Shown: positions 36,012 to 46,687, counted from the stretch's first letter. The stretch: DNA of 64,000 nt from Flavobacteriaceae bacterium (GCA_018402205.1 JAGYIX010000004.1:124001-188000); one strand, 5' to 3'. Notes: generated by a model from the letters alone, not told the origin. Made by a program: numbers and translations.

Positions 36012-38931
36012 ATGCAGAATAAAGGATTGATTCGATTGTTCGCCATTCTTTTTGGCGCAGTGAGTATTTACCAACTCTCATTTACCTTCATCACCAGCAA
36101 AATTGAAAGCGATGCTGAGCGCTATGCTTATGTCAATGTAGAAGAAGGAATTGAAGATTATCTTACCCAAAGAGAAGGTGTAACGACCGCTTATTTAGAT
36201 TCGGTGGCTGATTTACCCGTACTCGGGTTTACCTCTTATGCAGACGCTAAAGGCAAAGAACTCAATAAGGGTCTTGACCTCAAAGGAGGCATCAATGTTA
36301 CCCTACAAATCTCGGTTAAGGATATATTAAAAGGTTTAGCGGCTAATTCTAAAAATCCGGCTTTTAATGCGGCTCTTTTGGGTGCTGATGCGGCTTCTAA
36401 GCAAAGTGATGCGAACTATGTAGAGTTATTTTTTGAGGCCTTTGAGAAAGATGCTCAGGCTAAACTAGCTTCTCCCGATATTTTCGCTAACAAAAATTTA
36501 AGCGACGAGGTGAACTTCGAAATGACCAATGAAGAAGTTAAGTCTGTTTTGCGTCGCAAAATTGACGAGTCTATTGTTTCTGCCTTCGAGGTGCTTAGAG
36601 AGCGCATCGATGGCTTTGGGGTTACCCAACCTAATATTCAACGGGTAGGTAGCTCAGGGCGCATCGTAGTCGAACTTCCTGGGGCTAGAGATATTAATCG
36701 CGCTCAAGAATTACTCTCTTCTACAGCTCAATTAGAATTTTGGGAAACCATCTCGCAAGATGAGCAAGGGCTTTCTCAATTCTTATTTACTGCCGATTCA
36801 AAAATTGCAGAGATCTCTAAGCGTGAAAGCCAAGACGAGGTTGAGGCCCTGCTCGAGAATGCTGCAGATAGTGTTTCTAATAACAATCCATTACTCAGCA
36901 AATTGATCGCGCCAGCGCCAGGCTCTAATGCCTTTGTGCGTGCCGCTGTAAAGGATACTGCTGAGATTGGTGGTTATTTGCGTAACAACGAAGTGAAAGC
37001 TCTTGCTTCCTGCCGCCATTAAGTTTACCAAATTTGCTTGGCAGCGTGTAGGAGCAGATGCAGAAATTGTGGAATTATACGCCTTAAAATCAAATCGTGA
37101 GGGTCTTCCTAGAATATCAGGAGATGTTGTTTCTAATGCCCAAGACACGTTTGATCAGTTCGGTAAACCTGCGGTGAGCATGACAATGAACACCAAAGGG
37201 GCTCGTGAGTGGGAGCGCATGACGGGAGATGTGTACCAAAACCAAACAGGAATTGCCATTGTACTCGATAACAAAGTTTACACGGCCCCTGGAGTTTCTT
37301 CTGGACCAATTTCTGGTGGTCGCTCCGAAATTACGGGCGACTTCACGATCAACGAAACTAAAGATATCGCCAACGTACTTCGCGCCGGAAAGCTTCCAGC
37401 TTCTGCCGAGATAGTTCAGTCTGAAATTGTAGGTCCGTCGCTAGGTCAAGAAGCCATAAATAGCGGATTTATTTCGTTTATGATTGCGATGGCCTTTGTT
37501 CTTTTGTGGATGATGTTCTATTACGGTCGTGCTGGCTTTTTCGCTGATATCGCCCTTATTCTGAACATTATGCTCATCTTCGGAGTATTGACTAGTCTTG
37601 GAGCTGTATTGACCCTTCCTGGTATCGCGGGTATTGTGCTCACTATAGGTATGTCTGTCGATGCCAACGTACTAGTATTTGAGCGTATTAGAGAAGAGCT
37701 GAGAAAAGGAAAGGGCTTAGCGCTCTCTATTAGCGATGGATTCTCGAATGCCCTCTCTTCTATTCTAGATGCGAATATTACCACAGGGCTTACCGCCGTA
37801 GTGCTCTTTTTGTTTGGCTCGGGCCCCATTAAAGGGTTTGCCACTACGCTTTTAATAGGTATTCTTACCTCGCTATTCACAGCGATTTTTGTATCTCGAT
37901 TATTTATCGAGGGTTATTTGCTGAAGAAGGGTCGTCAGTTGTCTTTCTCTACGACCTTAACTGCAAATCTCTTTAGTAAGATTGACTTCAAGTTTGTCGC
38001 CTCGAGAAAAATAGCCTACGTTGTCTCGGCAGTTCTAGTGCTTGCCTCCCTAGGATCGTTAGCCACTAAAGGACTACAGCAAGGGGTTGACTTTGTTGGT
38101 GGCCGCACGTATCAGATACGTTTTGTTCAAGAAGTAAGTCCCACTGAAATATCAGCGGAGCTGAATGAGGTTTTCGGAAATGGAACCAATGTGAAAACCT
38201 TCGGAGGGGCTAATCAGATAAAAGTAACTACCGCTTACAAAGTAGATGTTGAAGGGCTTGAAGTAGACCAAGAGATTCAGGGTAAACTTTTTGATGTACT
38301 CCAGAAGTACATGGCCGCAGGAACCACTCTTGAAGATTTTATAACACCAGCTGAAGACAAGAACGTGGGAATTCTTCAGTCGGTTAAAGTGGGGCCTACC
38401 ATAGCCTATGACATCAAGAAAAACGCCTTTTTAGCCATAATAGGGTCGTTGACCATTGTCTTCTTATATATTTTGATGCGTTTTAGAAAATGGCAATTCT
38501 CTCTAGGAGCTGTAACTGCCGTTTTTCACGACGTGTTAATTGTACTTGGGGTATTTTCAGTTACTAGCGCATTTATGCCCTTTAACATGGAAATCGACCA
38601 GGCCTTTATCGCTGCTATTTTGACGGTGATTGGGTACTCCTTAAACGATACTGTGGTGGTCTTTGACCGTATTCGCGAGGTAGTAAATACCAAGGGTTGG
38701 AAAAAGGGCACACACGTTAATGAGGCCTTAAACAGCACTTTAAGTCGTACGCTGAATACTTCACTAACTACTCTCATAGTACTTCTAGCGATTTTCATTT
38801 TTGGTGGAGAGAGCCTCAGAGGATTTATGTTTGCCATGATTGTGGGTATTTTGGTGGGAACCTATTCGTCACTATTCATCGCAACGCCTGTGATGTACGA
38901 TACTTTAGGAAAAGAAAAAGAGGGGCTTTAG
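36012..38931 (+). CDS. secDF: SecDF fusion protein, frameshifted in this sequence
   Basis: Protein translocase accessory subunits SecD and SecF as one chain, normal in Bacteroidota. The first frame (336 residues) has the first helix, LDLKGGINVTLQ and ERIDGFGVTQPNIQRVG. It runs off at about 37002 into six foreign residues and TAA. Skipping one base there (after Ala330) joins it to the second frame, which continues through the P1 domain end, SecD helices (GMSVDANVLVFERIREEL), a SecF head with GVDFVGGRTYQIRF, and SecF helices (GYSLNDTVVVFDRIREVVN). The joined protein is about 972 residues. The downstream part has no start or first helix of its own, so it cannot be a separate secF. It uses the proton gradient to help release exported proteins. 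Confidence 0.93.
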
Positions 38932-38944
38932 GCCCCTCTTTAAT
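38918..38944 (+). terminator. Terminator overlapping the secDF stop
   Basis: AAGAGGGGC (38918-38926) pairs with GCCCCTCTT (38932-38940) around a 5-base loop that contains the secDF TAG stop. A weak T-run follows (TAATTTA). Confidence 0.7.
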
Positions 38945-38965
38945 TTATATTGGTAGCAGATAAAA

Positions 38966-39931
38966 CTACTGTTGTGTAGGCTGGGGTCTAAACATTAGGT
39001 ATGCCCCTGCAAGTACCAGCGGAATGCTTAGCCATTGCCCGGTAGAGAGCAGGCCTAGAGTTTCTTCAAATCCTCCTTGACTTTTCTTAAAATACTCCAA
39101 GACGAATCGGGAAGCAAAGACGGCAGAAAGCCAGAATCCAAAAAGAAAACCTGGCTTTTCTCTCCATTGTTTTTTCGGATAGAATACGAAATACATCAGC
39201 ACAAAAATGCTTACATAAGCGAGTGCCTCGTAGAGCTGAACGGGGTGCCTGAACGGAATGGCTTCTAGTATTTCGCTGAACGCCGGATCTGATGCTATGG
39301 CCTTGTAGGCTGCATCTGCACTTGGCTCTTTAGTCAGTGAAACGGCCTGGTAGGCCGGCATATCATCAGCGTCACGAACGAATTTGGTCGCAAATAGAAA
39401 GGCTTCATCGGTTGGTTTCCCGTTAATTTCTGAATTAAAAAAGTTGCCGATGCGTACAAAGGCACCGCCAATAGCCGACACAATGGCCACCCGATCTACA
39501 ATCCAGAAAAAAGAAAGAGACTTGAACTTTCGGCTAAATAGATAGAAAGCAATTATCGCTGCTGTCGCCGCACCGTGACTTGCAAGGCCAGTGAATCCGG
39601 TGAACTGATATCCATTGATGAGGCCGAATAAACTAGAACGAGGGTTTTCCCTTATGGGCAATAAAATCTCTAAAAGATGGTTTTGGTAGTAGCCCCAGTC
39701 ATAGAAGATCACATGACCTAATCGCGCCCCCAGAATAATAGACACGACGCTGTATACAAAGAGGGAGTCGAGTTTATCGAGTGGCTTTTCTTCATTGGTG
39801 AAGAAGCGCTTCATAAGGTACCATCCGAGTGCAAAAGCAGCAATCCACATAGTATTGTAATACTTGAGCTCCAGTGGGCCTATGTGCAGTAAAGTGTCAT
39901 TGGGGTTCCAGACGATTCCGAGAATGGTCAT
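38966..39931 (-). CDS. lgt: Prolipoprotein diacylglyceryl transferase
   Basis: Lgt of 321 residues, a seven-helix inner-membrane enzyme. The family signature is IGGAFVRIGNFFNSEINGKPTDE split across two helices (positions about 155-177), and GLASHGAATAAIIAFYLF carries the conserved His-Gly. RHPVQLYEALAY and FGFWLSAVFASRFVLEYFK are further landmarks. It attaches diacylglycerol to the lipobox Cys of lipoproteins, of which several are predicted in this window. It is the last gene of a leftward run from folE through cysS and yidD. Confidence 0.95.
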   Translation of the reverse strand: MTILGIVWNPNDTLLHIGPLELKYYNTMWIAAFALGWYLMKRFFTNEEKPLDKLDSLFVYSVVSIILGARLGHVIFYDWGYYQNHLLEILLPIRENPRSSLFGLINGYQFTGFTGLASHGAATAAIIAFYLFSRKFKSLSFFWIVDRVAIVSAIGGAFVRIGNFFNSEINGKPTDEAFLFATKFVRDADDMPAYQAVSLTKEPSADAAYKAIASDPAFSEILEAIPFRHPVQLYEALAYVSIFVLMYFVFYPKKQWREKPGFLFGFWLSAVFASRFVLEYFKKSQGGFEETLGLLSTGQWLSIPLVLAGAYLMFRPQPTQQ

Positions 39932-39970
39932 AAGTTAGGTTTTACAGCGAATATAATTAAAACAAGGCCT

Positions 39971-40192
39971 TCAAGGAACCGGATCGTGCCCGCTTTTTCC
40001 CCATGGGTGGCAACTAGCAATACGTTTTACAGCTAGCCCAGCCCCTTTAAGTGGTCCGTGCTTTTTTAAAGCCTCAACGGTATATTCAGAGCAGGTGGGC
40101 ACATAGCGACAACTTGAAGGAGTGTAAGGTGAAATAAGGTATTGGTAGGCACGCACCCAGAAGATTAAAAAGCTTGTGATGGCTTTTTTCAT
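39971..40192 (-). CDS. yidD: Membrane protein insertion efficiency factor YidD
   Basis: A 73-residue YidD. It begins [37 protein letters not shown] in two runs, with the conserved Cys residues in [10 protein letters not shown] and SCHPWGKSG near the end. It is a small amphipathic membrane-associated protein that helps YidC insert proteins. Its start overlaps the cysS stop by 4 bases, so it is translationally coupled. Confidence 0.96.
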   Translation of the reverse strand: MKKAITSFLIFWVRAYQYLISPYTPSSCRYVPTCSEYTVEALKKHGPLKGAGLAVKRIASCHPWGKSGHDPVP

Positions 40193-41679
40193 GAAATGGA
40201 AAAAGTGGTTCCGTCTTTAGAATCTTTAAGCTGAATTCCCAAGTCTAGCAATTGATCTCTTATCTGATCCGAGGTCGAAAAATCTCTGCGCTCGCGCGCC
40301 TTGTTGCGCTGTTCTATAAGCAATTCAATCACACTAGATAGTTTTTCAAAATGGCTTGTATCGATCTTGCTTTCATCGCGTAGCCCCAACACCTCAAAGG
40401 TGAAGGTTTTTAAGGTCTGGCTCAACAGCTGAACATCGGTATCGGTTAAGTTAGTTTGCCCCTCTTTGAGTAGATTAACCTGTTTGACCGCCTCAAAAAG
40501 CTGAGCGATAAGCACCGGAGTGTTGAAGTCGTCATTCATAGCAGCGTAGCAGCGATCTACCCAAGCACCGAGATCGAAATTTGATGTATTGCCATTGCCC
40601 TTTAAGGCACTAACAGCATGAATGGACTCCATAAGCCTTTGATAGCCTTTTTCGGCAGCCTCTAACGCATCTTGACTGAGATCAAGAATGCTTGTGTAGT
40701 GAGCTTGCATCATAAAGAAACGCACTACAGAAGGGGAGAATGCCCGAGAAAAAATCGAGTTTTCACCGCTAAAAATCTCATGCGGATAGACATTGTTATC
40801 TGTCGATTTCGACATCTTTTTACCGTTCAGGGTAAGCATGTTGGCGTGCAGCCAATAATTTACTGGTGATGAGCCCGAATGTGCCTCGGCCTGGGCTATT
40901 TCACATTCGTGATGCGGAAACTTAAGATCCATACCACCTCCGTGAATATCGAAATTAGGGCCTAAATATTTAGTACTCATAGCGGTACACTCAATGTGCC
41001 AGCCCGGAAATCCATCTCCCCAAGGAGAGGTCCAGCGCATAATGTGTTGGGGCTCCGCTTTTTTCCAAAGGGCGAAGTCTTGAGGGTTTTTCTTCTCTAA
41101 ATGGCCCTGAAGCCCTCGCGTATTGGGGATCATATCTTCGAGCTTACGCCCGCTAAGCTTTCCGTAGTCGTGCTCTTTATTAAACTTAAGCACATCAAAA
41201 TAGACCGAACCATTTTGTATATAGGCGTACCCTTTTTTAAGGATCTTCTCAATGATCTCTATCTGTTCAATAATGTGCCCGGTAGCCGTAGGCTCAATAC
41301 TTGGAGAAAGCACATTGAACTTTTCGAGCGTTTGGTGAAAGTCAACCGTGTATTTCTGAACGACTTCCATGGGCTCTATGCGCTCTAAGCGTGCTTTTTT
41401 TGCAATCTTGTCTTCACCTTCATCTTCATCGTGCTCTAAGTGACCCGCATCGGTGATGTTGCGCACATAACGCACTTTATATCCTAAATGAAGCAGGTAA
41501 CGGTAGATCATGTCAAACGACATGAAGGTGCGGCAGTTACCAAGGTGTACTTTAGAATATACCGTTGGTCCGCACACATACATACCTACATAACCCTCAC
41601 TAATGGGCGTTAATAGCTCCTTCTTGCGAGAGAGTGAATTAAAAAGGTGAATTTGGTGGTGCTTGTAGAGGGTGCTCAC
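40189..41679 (-). CDS. cysS: Cysteinyl-tRNA synthetase
   Basis: CysRS of 496 residues, class I. The HIGH-type motif is [16 protein letters not shown], zinc ligands include the first Cys there, WHIECTAMS and [10 protein letters not shown], and KMSKS is in [12 protein letters not shown]. The C-terminal helical domain ends with [16 protein letters not shown], the family DALR-like tail. It charges tRNA-Cys. folE lies 3 bases upstream, so the leftward unit is folE-cysS-yidD. Confidence 0.97.
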   Translation of the reverse strand: MSTLYKHHQIHLFNSLSRKKELLTPISEGYVGMYVCGPTVYSKVHLGNCRTFMSFDMIYRYLLHLGYKVRYVRNITDAGHLEHDEDEGEDKIAKKARLERIEPMEVVQKYTVDFHQTLEKFNVLSPSIEPTATGHIIEQIEIIEKILKKGYAYIQNGSVYFDVLKFNKEHDYGKLSGRKLEDMIPNTRGLQGHLEKKNPQDFALWKKAEPQHIMRWTSPWGDGFPGWHIECTAMSTKYLGPNFDIHGGGMDLKFPHHECEIAQAEAHSGSSPVNYWLHANMLTLNGKKMSKSTDNNVYPHEIFSGENSIFSRAFSPSVVRFFMMQAHYTSILDLSQDALEAAEKGYQRLMESIHAVSALKGNGNTSNFDLGAWVDRCYAAMNDDFNTPVLIAQLFEAVKQVNLLKEGQTNLTDTDVQLLSQTLKTFTFEVLGLRDESKIDTSHFEKLSSVIELLIEQRNKARERRDFSTSDQIRDQLLDLGIQLKDSKDGTTFSIS

Positions 41680-41682
41680 AGG

Positions 41683-42342
41683 CTAAAATTCAGTTTCTAG
41701 ACTAACGTAGGCCAAGAATTCTTTGCGCAACTTTTCATCTGTTTTAAAAACTCCTTGGTATTCGGCAGTAACGGTGCTACTTGCGATGTCTTTAATACCT
41801 CTTGAATTTACGCATAAATGCTTTGCGTCAATGATACACGCCACATCTTGTGTATTTAATATATGCTGAAGCTCTTGAACTACTTGCATAGTTAGTCGTT
41901 CTTGAACTTGCGGGCGTTTGGCATAATATTCTACAATGCGGTTCATCTTTGATAGTCCCACCACTCGGCCACTAGATATATATGCTACATGAGCCTTTCC
42001 GACTATAGGCAGTAAATGGTGCTCACAAGTCGAGTAAAGTGTAATATTCTTTTCGACCAGCATTTCTCCGTATTGGTACTTATTTTCAAAGGTAGATGAA
42101 CTTGGTTTGTTCGCTGGATTGAGTCCTGAGAAAAGCTCTTTTACATAGGCTTTAGCCACGCGCTTAGGGGTGCCATTTAAACTGTCGTCAGTGAGATCCA
42201 TTCCTAAGGTTTCTAGAATGTCTCGAACACTTTTGGTAATGCGCTCAATTTTAGCTTCATCACTGAGCTCGAAAGCATCTTCTCTTAATGGTGTTTGTGC
42301 CGAATTACTGAAGTGTTCGAACTCGTTTTCTTCGTTTTTCAT
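41683..42342 (-). CDS. folE: GTP cyclohydrolase I
   Basis: FolE of 219 residues. The acidic N-terminal extension (about 1-25) is variable in the family. The catalytic core has the zinc motif STCEHHLLPIVGKAHVAYIS (Cys and His residues) and VGLSKMNRIVEYYAKRPQVQERLT, then DVACIIDAKHLCVNSRGIKD with the second Cys ligand. It opens the GTP ring to start folate synthesis; folD and folP are elsewhere in this window. Confidence 0.97.
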   Translation of the reverse strand: MKNEENEFEHFSNSAQTPLREDAFELSDEAKIERITKSVRDILETLGMDLTDDSLNGTPKRVAKAYVKELFSGLNPANKPSSSTFENKYQYGEMLVEKNITLYSTCEHHLLPIVGKAHVAYISSGRVVGLSKMNRIVEYYAKRPQVQERLTMQVVQELQHILNTQDVACIIDAKHLCVNSRGIKDIASSTVTAEYQGVFKTDEKLRKEFLAYVSLETEF

Positions 42343-42391
42343 CGATTAAAAACTATTGGGCGCAAAGATAGGTATTCTAACAGAGTTGGCA

Positions 42392-43879
42392 TTAGAGTGA
42401 GAAGGTGTAAGTAGCCACTAACCGCAGGGTTGATCGTTTGACAATGGCCGCATTTGGCAGCAGGGCGTCAAAGAAAAAAACATTCTCATCGCTTACTTCA
42501 TGTCGCAGGCCCACATCGAATTGTGAGCTACTTTGTTTAAAACCAATACCTGTGCTAATGGCAGTTCGAGCCCCTAAAGATCCTCCAATAGCCGGAACAG
42601 ATTGCGTCATATAGCCAAAACGAATAATGCGATTTTCTTTCTGAAATTCGGTTCCTAAACTAAAACGCTCAACAGTGCTGTAGGTTGCTTTCATCGTTTG
42701 ATTTTCAGAGGCAAAAGCTGCATTGGTGTTGGGTAAAAGTTGGGCGTCTCCAAAATTTTCTCTGCGATAATCAGCTACAATATTAAAGTTTTCAGCAGGG
42801 GTTACAGCAAGGTTAAAACTTATAGAAGAAGGCAATTTCATCTGATAATCTTCATAGAAATTAAGTTGGGAGAAATTGATAAAAGAAAGATCTTCTAGGG
42901 CTGCGTTCGATGAGACACTTTGAGCGGTTTGATCGTTCATAGTATACCAGGTAGGGCTAGTATAACTGCTCCCAAACACTATAGCCTTACTTAGCTTCAG
43001 TAAGATTCCAAGCTGAAGAGATGCACCAAGGCCTGTGGTGAATAAATAGTTGTCGAATCGACTTTCGGTAGCACTAGAGTTGCTACCTAAGTAACCCTCA
43101 TCGTTAAGGTAGCTATAGCGCTCATATCTGAGGTCGTGAATGCCTAAAGAAGCCCCTAAAAAAATATGATCTTTATAGGAAGCTGCAGAATGTAGTATAA
43201 ATCTACCAATTGCTCCCTTAACTGTGTTTCGGTAGAGTTGAAGCACATTGGAATAATCTACACTAGAATAATAGCCTAACTCATCATGGGCAATTAGCCC
43301 ACTATAGATTCCTAAAAATCCTTGTTGCGCACCGTACCCATAGTCGGAACCAATTCTTCGGTAAGCATCTTCTATAAGCTCGTTGTCGAATGGGAGCAGG
43401 TCGATGTAGTTGTTTCCTTCGGCAAATCCCAGATAGTATTGATCAATACCTTGTTCGGCAATTCCTCCAGCCCTTATTTTTTGGTTGTATAGAGCTGTTT
43501 GGTCGTAACTAAACCCTAAGGTCACCTTGTTCCATGGGCTTGTATCAGACACAAAAACCAAAAGACCAGAAGCCTGATTTAGATTTAGGCTCAGCTTCGA
43601 TGCATTGTCTCCAAACTCTCCAGTTTTGGAGCGATTATTTTCATTGGTTAGCGACGAAGAAAGACTGAATGCACCATAATCAAAAAGAGCTGCTGCGGCC
43701 GGATTTATTTGGATAGAAGAGAGATCCCCTTTAAGTGCTCCTCCCGCTTGGCCAAGCCCTGTAAGACGAGCAGAGCCTATTGTAGATGTAGATAGGTAAC
43801 GGTAAAGGTCATCAACCGTTTGAGCCTGAGAGTATCCAACACACCATCCAAGGGCGAGCACAAGAAGAAATCGTTTCAT
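42392..43879 (-). CDS. Outer membrane protein, OmpP1/FadL-like
   Basis: A 495-residue protein with a signal peptide ending in GYSQAQT and an alternating hydrophobic pattern with aromatic residues typical of a beta barrel. The N-terminal ARLTGLGQAGGALKGDLSSIQINPAA matches Bacteroidota OmpP1/FadL/TodX proteins in style (N-terminal hatch with a repeated Asn-Pro-Ala motif). It probably transports hydrophobic compounds. The terminal residue is Leu rather than Phe (ATYTFSL), acceptable for BAM substrates. It follows the envelope lipoprotein gene and this pair lies beside proS, a familiar arrangement in Flavobacteriia. Confidence 0.85.
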   Translation of the reverse strand: MKRFLLVLALGWCVGYSQAQTVDDLYRYLSTSTIGSARLTGLGQAGGALKGDLSSIQINPAAAALFDYGAFSLSSSLTNENNRSKTGEFGDNASKLSLNLNQASGLLVFVSDTSPWNKVTLGFSYDQTALYNQKIRAGGIAEQGIDQYYLGFAEGNNYIDLLPFDNELIEDAYRRIGSDYGYGAQQGFLGIYSGLIAHDELGYYSSVDYSNVLQLYRNTVKGAIGRFILHSAASYKDHIFLGASLGIHDLRYERYSYLNDEGYLGSNSSATESRFDNYLFTTGLGASLQLGILLKLSKAIVFGSSYTSPTWYTMNDQTAQSVSSNAALEDLSFINFSQLNFYEDYQMKLPSSISFNLAVTPAENFNIVADYRRENFGDAQLLPNTNAAFASENQTMKATYSTVERFSLGTEFQKENRIIRFGYMTQSVPAIGGSLGARTAISTGIGFKQSSSQFDVGLRHEVSDENVFFFDALLPNAAIVKRSTLRLVATYTFSL

Positions 43880-43888
43880 GACGCAAAA

Positions 43889-44882
43889 TTAGTTGTTCCC
43901 TCTGGAATTAGAACGTGATGAAGACGATCTAGATGTACCTGAACGATTAGGGCTCGAAGAGCGACTTGGTGCTAGTTGTATTTGGTTGAACTGAATTTCT
44001 AGATCTATTGTAACTGGGTTGTTGCAAGTTTCTGTTAGAGCGCCCAGAAGGCATTGAATTTCGATATGCCGGAGAAGAACGACTCTCATAGCTGTTTCTT
44101 TGCAGCTGCTGCTGATAACTGTTTCGAATACTGTTTTGGGGCGAATACGAAGAACGCGAGGGGGACAAATTAGATCGCCCTCTATCTACTTCTCTAACAT
44201 AATATGGATTTGAACGCGTTGGACCACTGCGATACCCCTGCGTAACACGAGGTCGCACATTAAAGGCAATAAATGCCCTTCTAGGGTTGAATCCGTATAC
44301 CAATGGTCTTCCCCAAAACGGGTCGTTCCACCCAAACCCCCAGCCACGGTTAAAAAGACTTCTGTTATACGCTCCATTGAACCAAAAATCTGAGGGGCCA
44401 AACACCGGTCCGAAAAAAGGATCAAACCAGGGATTGATCCAAGGATTGATCCAGGGATCGTTAAAGAAAAAAGGATTCCATTGACCACCCCATCCCATAC
44501 CAAAAGCGGGATTGAATTGATTAATGGTAATTCTTGTTCGGTCTGCATTTTGACCTAAAGGTGCATAAGTTGTTGAGGCTCCACTAGAATAAGAATCAAC
44601 ATCTGTAAAGGTTTGCTGATCGGTGACTGAGCCTAGTTGTGCTGCCTTTTCAGCAAAATAGTTTTCGTAAAAGTGAACCCCTTCACTATCGCGCACTTGG
44701 TCTCGCTGTTCGCTTTGAGAGAAATTACGCGAATCTCCTTCTCTAAACTGATGGGTTCGATAAGATACAGGGTAATAGGTAATACAAGACGCTAGAGAAA
44801 TAAGCCCTAAAAGGCTAGTTGCGAGTGTTACAGCTATGCGCTGAGTTCCGTACCTATCATTTGTTCTAACTGCCTGCTTCAT
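43889..44882 (-). CDS. Envelope lipoprotein, low complexity, apparent C-terminal frameshift
   Basis: The first frame (44882-43947, 311 residues) has a long N-terminus, a hydrophobic segment and lipobox LASC (Cys33). A Trp/Phe/Pro-rich region follows (FGMGWGGQWNPFFFNDPWINPWINPW), then an Arg/Ser/Asn-rich tail. It ends in eight uncharacteristic residues. Skipping one base around 43965-43976 continues the same Arg/Ser/Asn composition (APSRSSSPNRSGTSRSSSS) to TAA at 43889, about 330 residues in all. The shared composition across the frame break is the evidence for a frameshift. The function is unknown; it is probably outer-membrane or surface associated. Divergent from proS. Confidence 0.75.
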
Positions 44883-44887
44883 ATCTA

Positions 44888-44906
44888 TAAATTTACTTAG
44901 TTTTAC
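44888..44906 (+). promoter_or_regulatory. proS upstream motif shared with argS
   Basis: The same 19-mer as at 11493-11511 (TAAATTTACTTAGTTTTAC), here 40 bases before the proS ATG and also between divergent genes. It contains the -7-like TAGTTTTA (44898-44905). Confidence 0.45.
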
Positions 44907-44945
44907 CCAATTTTTAAAGGCAATCTCTATGCCAAAATCACATCA

Positions 44946-46421
44946 ATGAGCAAGAATCTTACTTCTAGAGCCGAAGATTACTCAAAGTGGTACAATGATT
45001 TAGTGATAAAAGCTGATTTAGCCGAAAATTCTGCGGTGCGCGGATGCATGGTTATCAAGCCCTACGGATATGCCATTTGGGAAAAAATGCAGAGTGCCCT
45101 AGACCAAATGTTTAAAGATACAGGGCACGAGAATGTGTATTTTCCGCTTTTTATTCCGAAATCGTTTTTTTCTAAAGAAGCCTCTCATGTCACCGGCTTT
45201 GCTAAAGAATGTGCCGTAGTCACCCATTACCGTCTAAAAAATGCTGAAGACGGATCGGGTATTGTGGTTGATGAAACGGCTAAACTCGAAGAAGAGTTAA
45301 TTGTTCGTCCAACCTCTGAAACTATTATTTGGGATACGTATAGAAAATGGGTACAATCGTATCGCGACCTTCCTTTGCTTTATAACCAGTGGGCTAACGT
45401 AGTGCGCTGGGAAATGAGAACTCGTTTGTTTTTGAGAACAACAGAATTTCTGTGGCAAGAGGGTCACACGGCGCATGCGACTAAACAAGAGGCTATTGAA
45501 GAGGCTGAGCGTATGATGCACGTGTACGCAGATTTCGCTGAAAGGTTCATGGCTATGCCAGTGATTAAAGGAACCAAGAGCGAGAGCGAGCGCTTTGCTG
45601 GGGCCGAAGAGACCTATTGCATTGAAGCCTTGATGCAAGACGGAAAGGCACTTCAAGCCGGAACTTCACATTTTTTAGGTCAAAATTTTGCCAGGGCCTT
45701 TGATGTTAAGTTTACCACTAGAGAAGGTCAACAAGAATTTGTCTGGGCTACCTCTTGGGGAGTTTCTACACGTCTAATGGGAGCTTTAGTAATGACACAT
45801 AGTGACGATCACGGTTTAGTGCTGCCTCCTGCCTTAGCGCCTACACAGCTTGTTATTGTACCAATATATAAGGGGGAGGAGCAATTAAAAGTTCTTGATG
45901 CCCATGTGCAGCCGCTTGTCGAGGCCTTTAGAAAACAAGGGGTTTCTGTTAAGTATGACAATCGCGACACCCATAAACCTGGTTTTAAGTTTAATGAATA
46001 CGAGCTTAAAGGGGTACCCTTGCGTATTGCTGTTGGAGAGCGTGACTTAAAAGAGGGAACCTATGAACTTGCTCGCAGAGACACTTTAACAAAAGAATCG
46101 GTGAAAGCCGATGAAATTTTTGACCGTGTTCATCAGCTTTTAGAGGAGATGCAAAAGGCGCTTTTTGATAGAGCGCTAAAGCACCAAACTGACCATACTA
46201 TTAAGGTGGATGATTACGAAACGTTTAAAGCTCAAATTGAAGGTGACGGAGGGTTTGTTCTAGCCCACTGGGACGGAACCGCAGAGACGGAGGCGAGTAT
46301 TCAAGAGGAGACTAAGGCCACTATTCGTTGCATTCCACTCTCTACTGAAGAGGAAGATGGATTCTGCGTCTATTCAGGAAAGCCATCGACTAAACGGGTT
46401 TTATTTGCGAAGGCATACTAA
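44946..46421 (+). CDS. proS: Prolyl-tRNA synthetase, short (archaeal/eukaryotic-type)
   Basis: ProRS of 491 residues, class II, without the editing insertion found in the roughly 570-residue bacterial type. Motif 1 is in [17 protein letters not shown], motif 2 in [24 protein letters not shown], and motif 3 in [17 protein letters not shown]. The anticodon-binding domain and a C-terminal zinc-like domain ending KRVLFAKAY follow. It charges tRNA-Pro. The short type is usual in Bacteroidota. Confidence 0.97.
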   Translation: MSKNLTSRAEDYSKWYNDLVIKADLAENSAVRGCMVIKPYGYAIWEKMQSALDQMFKDTGHENVYFPLFIPKSFFSKEASHVTGFAKECAVVTHYRLKNAEDGSGIVVDETAKLEEELIVRPTSETIIWDTYRKWVQSYRDLPLLYNQWANVVRWEMRTRLFLRTTEFLWQEGHTAHATKQEAIEEAERMMHVYADFAERFMAMPVIKGTKSESERFAGAEETYCIEALMQDGKALQAGTSHFLGQNFARAFDVKFTTREGQQEFVWATSWGVSTRLMGALVMTHSDDHGLVLPPALAPTQLVIVPIYKGEEQLKVLDAHVQPLVEAFRKQGVSVKYDNRDTHKPGFKFNEYELKGVPLRIAVGERDLKEGTYELARRDTLTKESVKADEIFDRVHQLLEEMQKALFDRALKHQTDHTIKVDDYETFKAQIEGDGGFVLAHWDGTAETEASIQEETKATIRCIPLSTEEEDGFCVYSGKPSTKRVLFAKAY

Positions 46422-46436
46422 ATAATGATTTCAGCG

Positions 46437-46467
46437 TTTGCGAGACTTAAAAATAGTTGTATTTTTG
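46437..46467 (+). promoter_or_regulatory. Promoter for the tRNA-Glu pair and rpsT
   Basis: TTTG (46437-46440), 19 bases, TATTTTTG (46460-46467): a full match to the Bacteroidota consensus, ending 24 bases before the first tRNA-Glu. Confidence 0.75.
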
Positions 46468-46491
46468 CGACCGCAATTTAGTGTGCGAATT

Positions 46492-46563
46492 GGCCCGTTC
46501 GTCTAGGGGTTAGGACGCCAGGTTTTCATCCTGGTAACAGGGGTTCGATTCCCCTACGGGCTA
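46492..46563 (+). tRNA. tRNA-Glu (anticodon TTC), copy 1
   Basis: A 72-base cloverleaf. The acceptor arm GGCCCGT / ACGGGCT, anticodon stem CCAGG / CCTGG with loop TTTTCAT (anticodon TTC) and T-arm GGGGTTCGATTCCCC are all clear. CCA is not encoded. It is identical to the copy 107 bases downstream. Confidence 0.97.
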
Positions 46564-46598
46564 CAAGTTTTAATGAATTTAATTTAAAGGGTTTAATC

Positions 46599-46670
46599 GG
46601 CCCGTTCGTCTAGGGGTTAGGACGCCAGGTTTTCATCCTGGTAACAGGGGTTCGATTCCCCTACGGGCTA
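46599..46670 (+). tRNA. tRNA-Glu (anticodon TTC), copy 2
   Basis: Same 72 bases as copy 1, plus four identical bases after the 3' end (CAAG), consistent with a recent tandem duplication. It ends 17 bases before the rpsT ATG, so the tRNAs and rpsT are probably one transcript. Confidence 0.97.
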
Positions 46671-46687
46671 CAAGATTTACAGTAATT

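Noticed and set aside
37003-38931. An independent secF gene
   Set aside because: It starts in the middle of the SecD P1 domain with no start signal or first helix, and joins secD with a one-base shift.
43889-44089. A separate 66-residue Arg/Ser-rich protein
   Set aside because: It is the frameshifted tail of the envelope lipoprotein gene, with the same composition. Its first 37 residues overlap the main frame antiphase.
44400-44460. Short tandem repeat (GGATTGATCCA-type units)
   Set aside because: It encodes the repeated Asn-Pro-Trp segment of the lipoprotein and stays in frame, so it is a coding repeat and not a mobile element.
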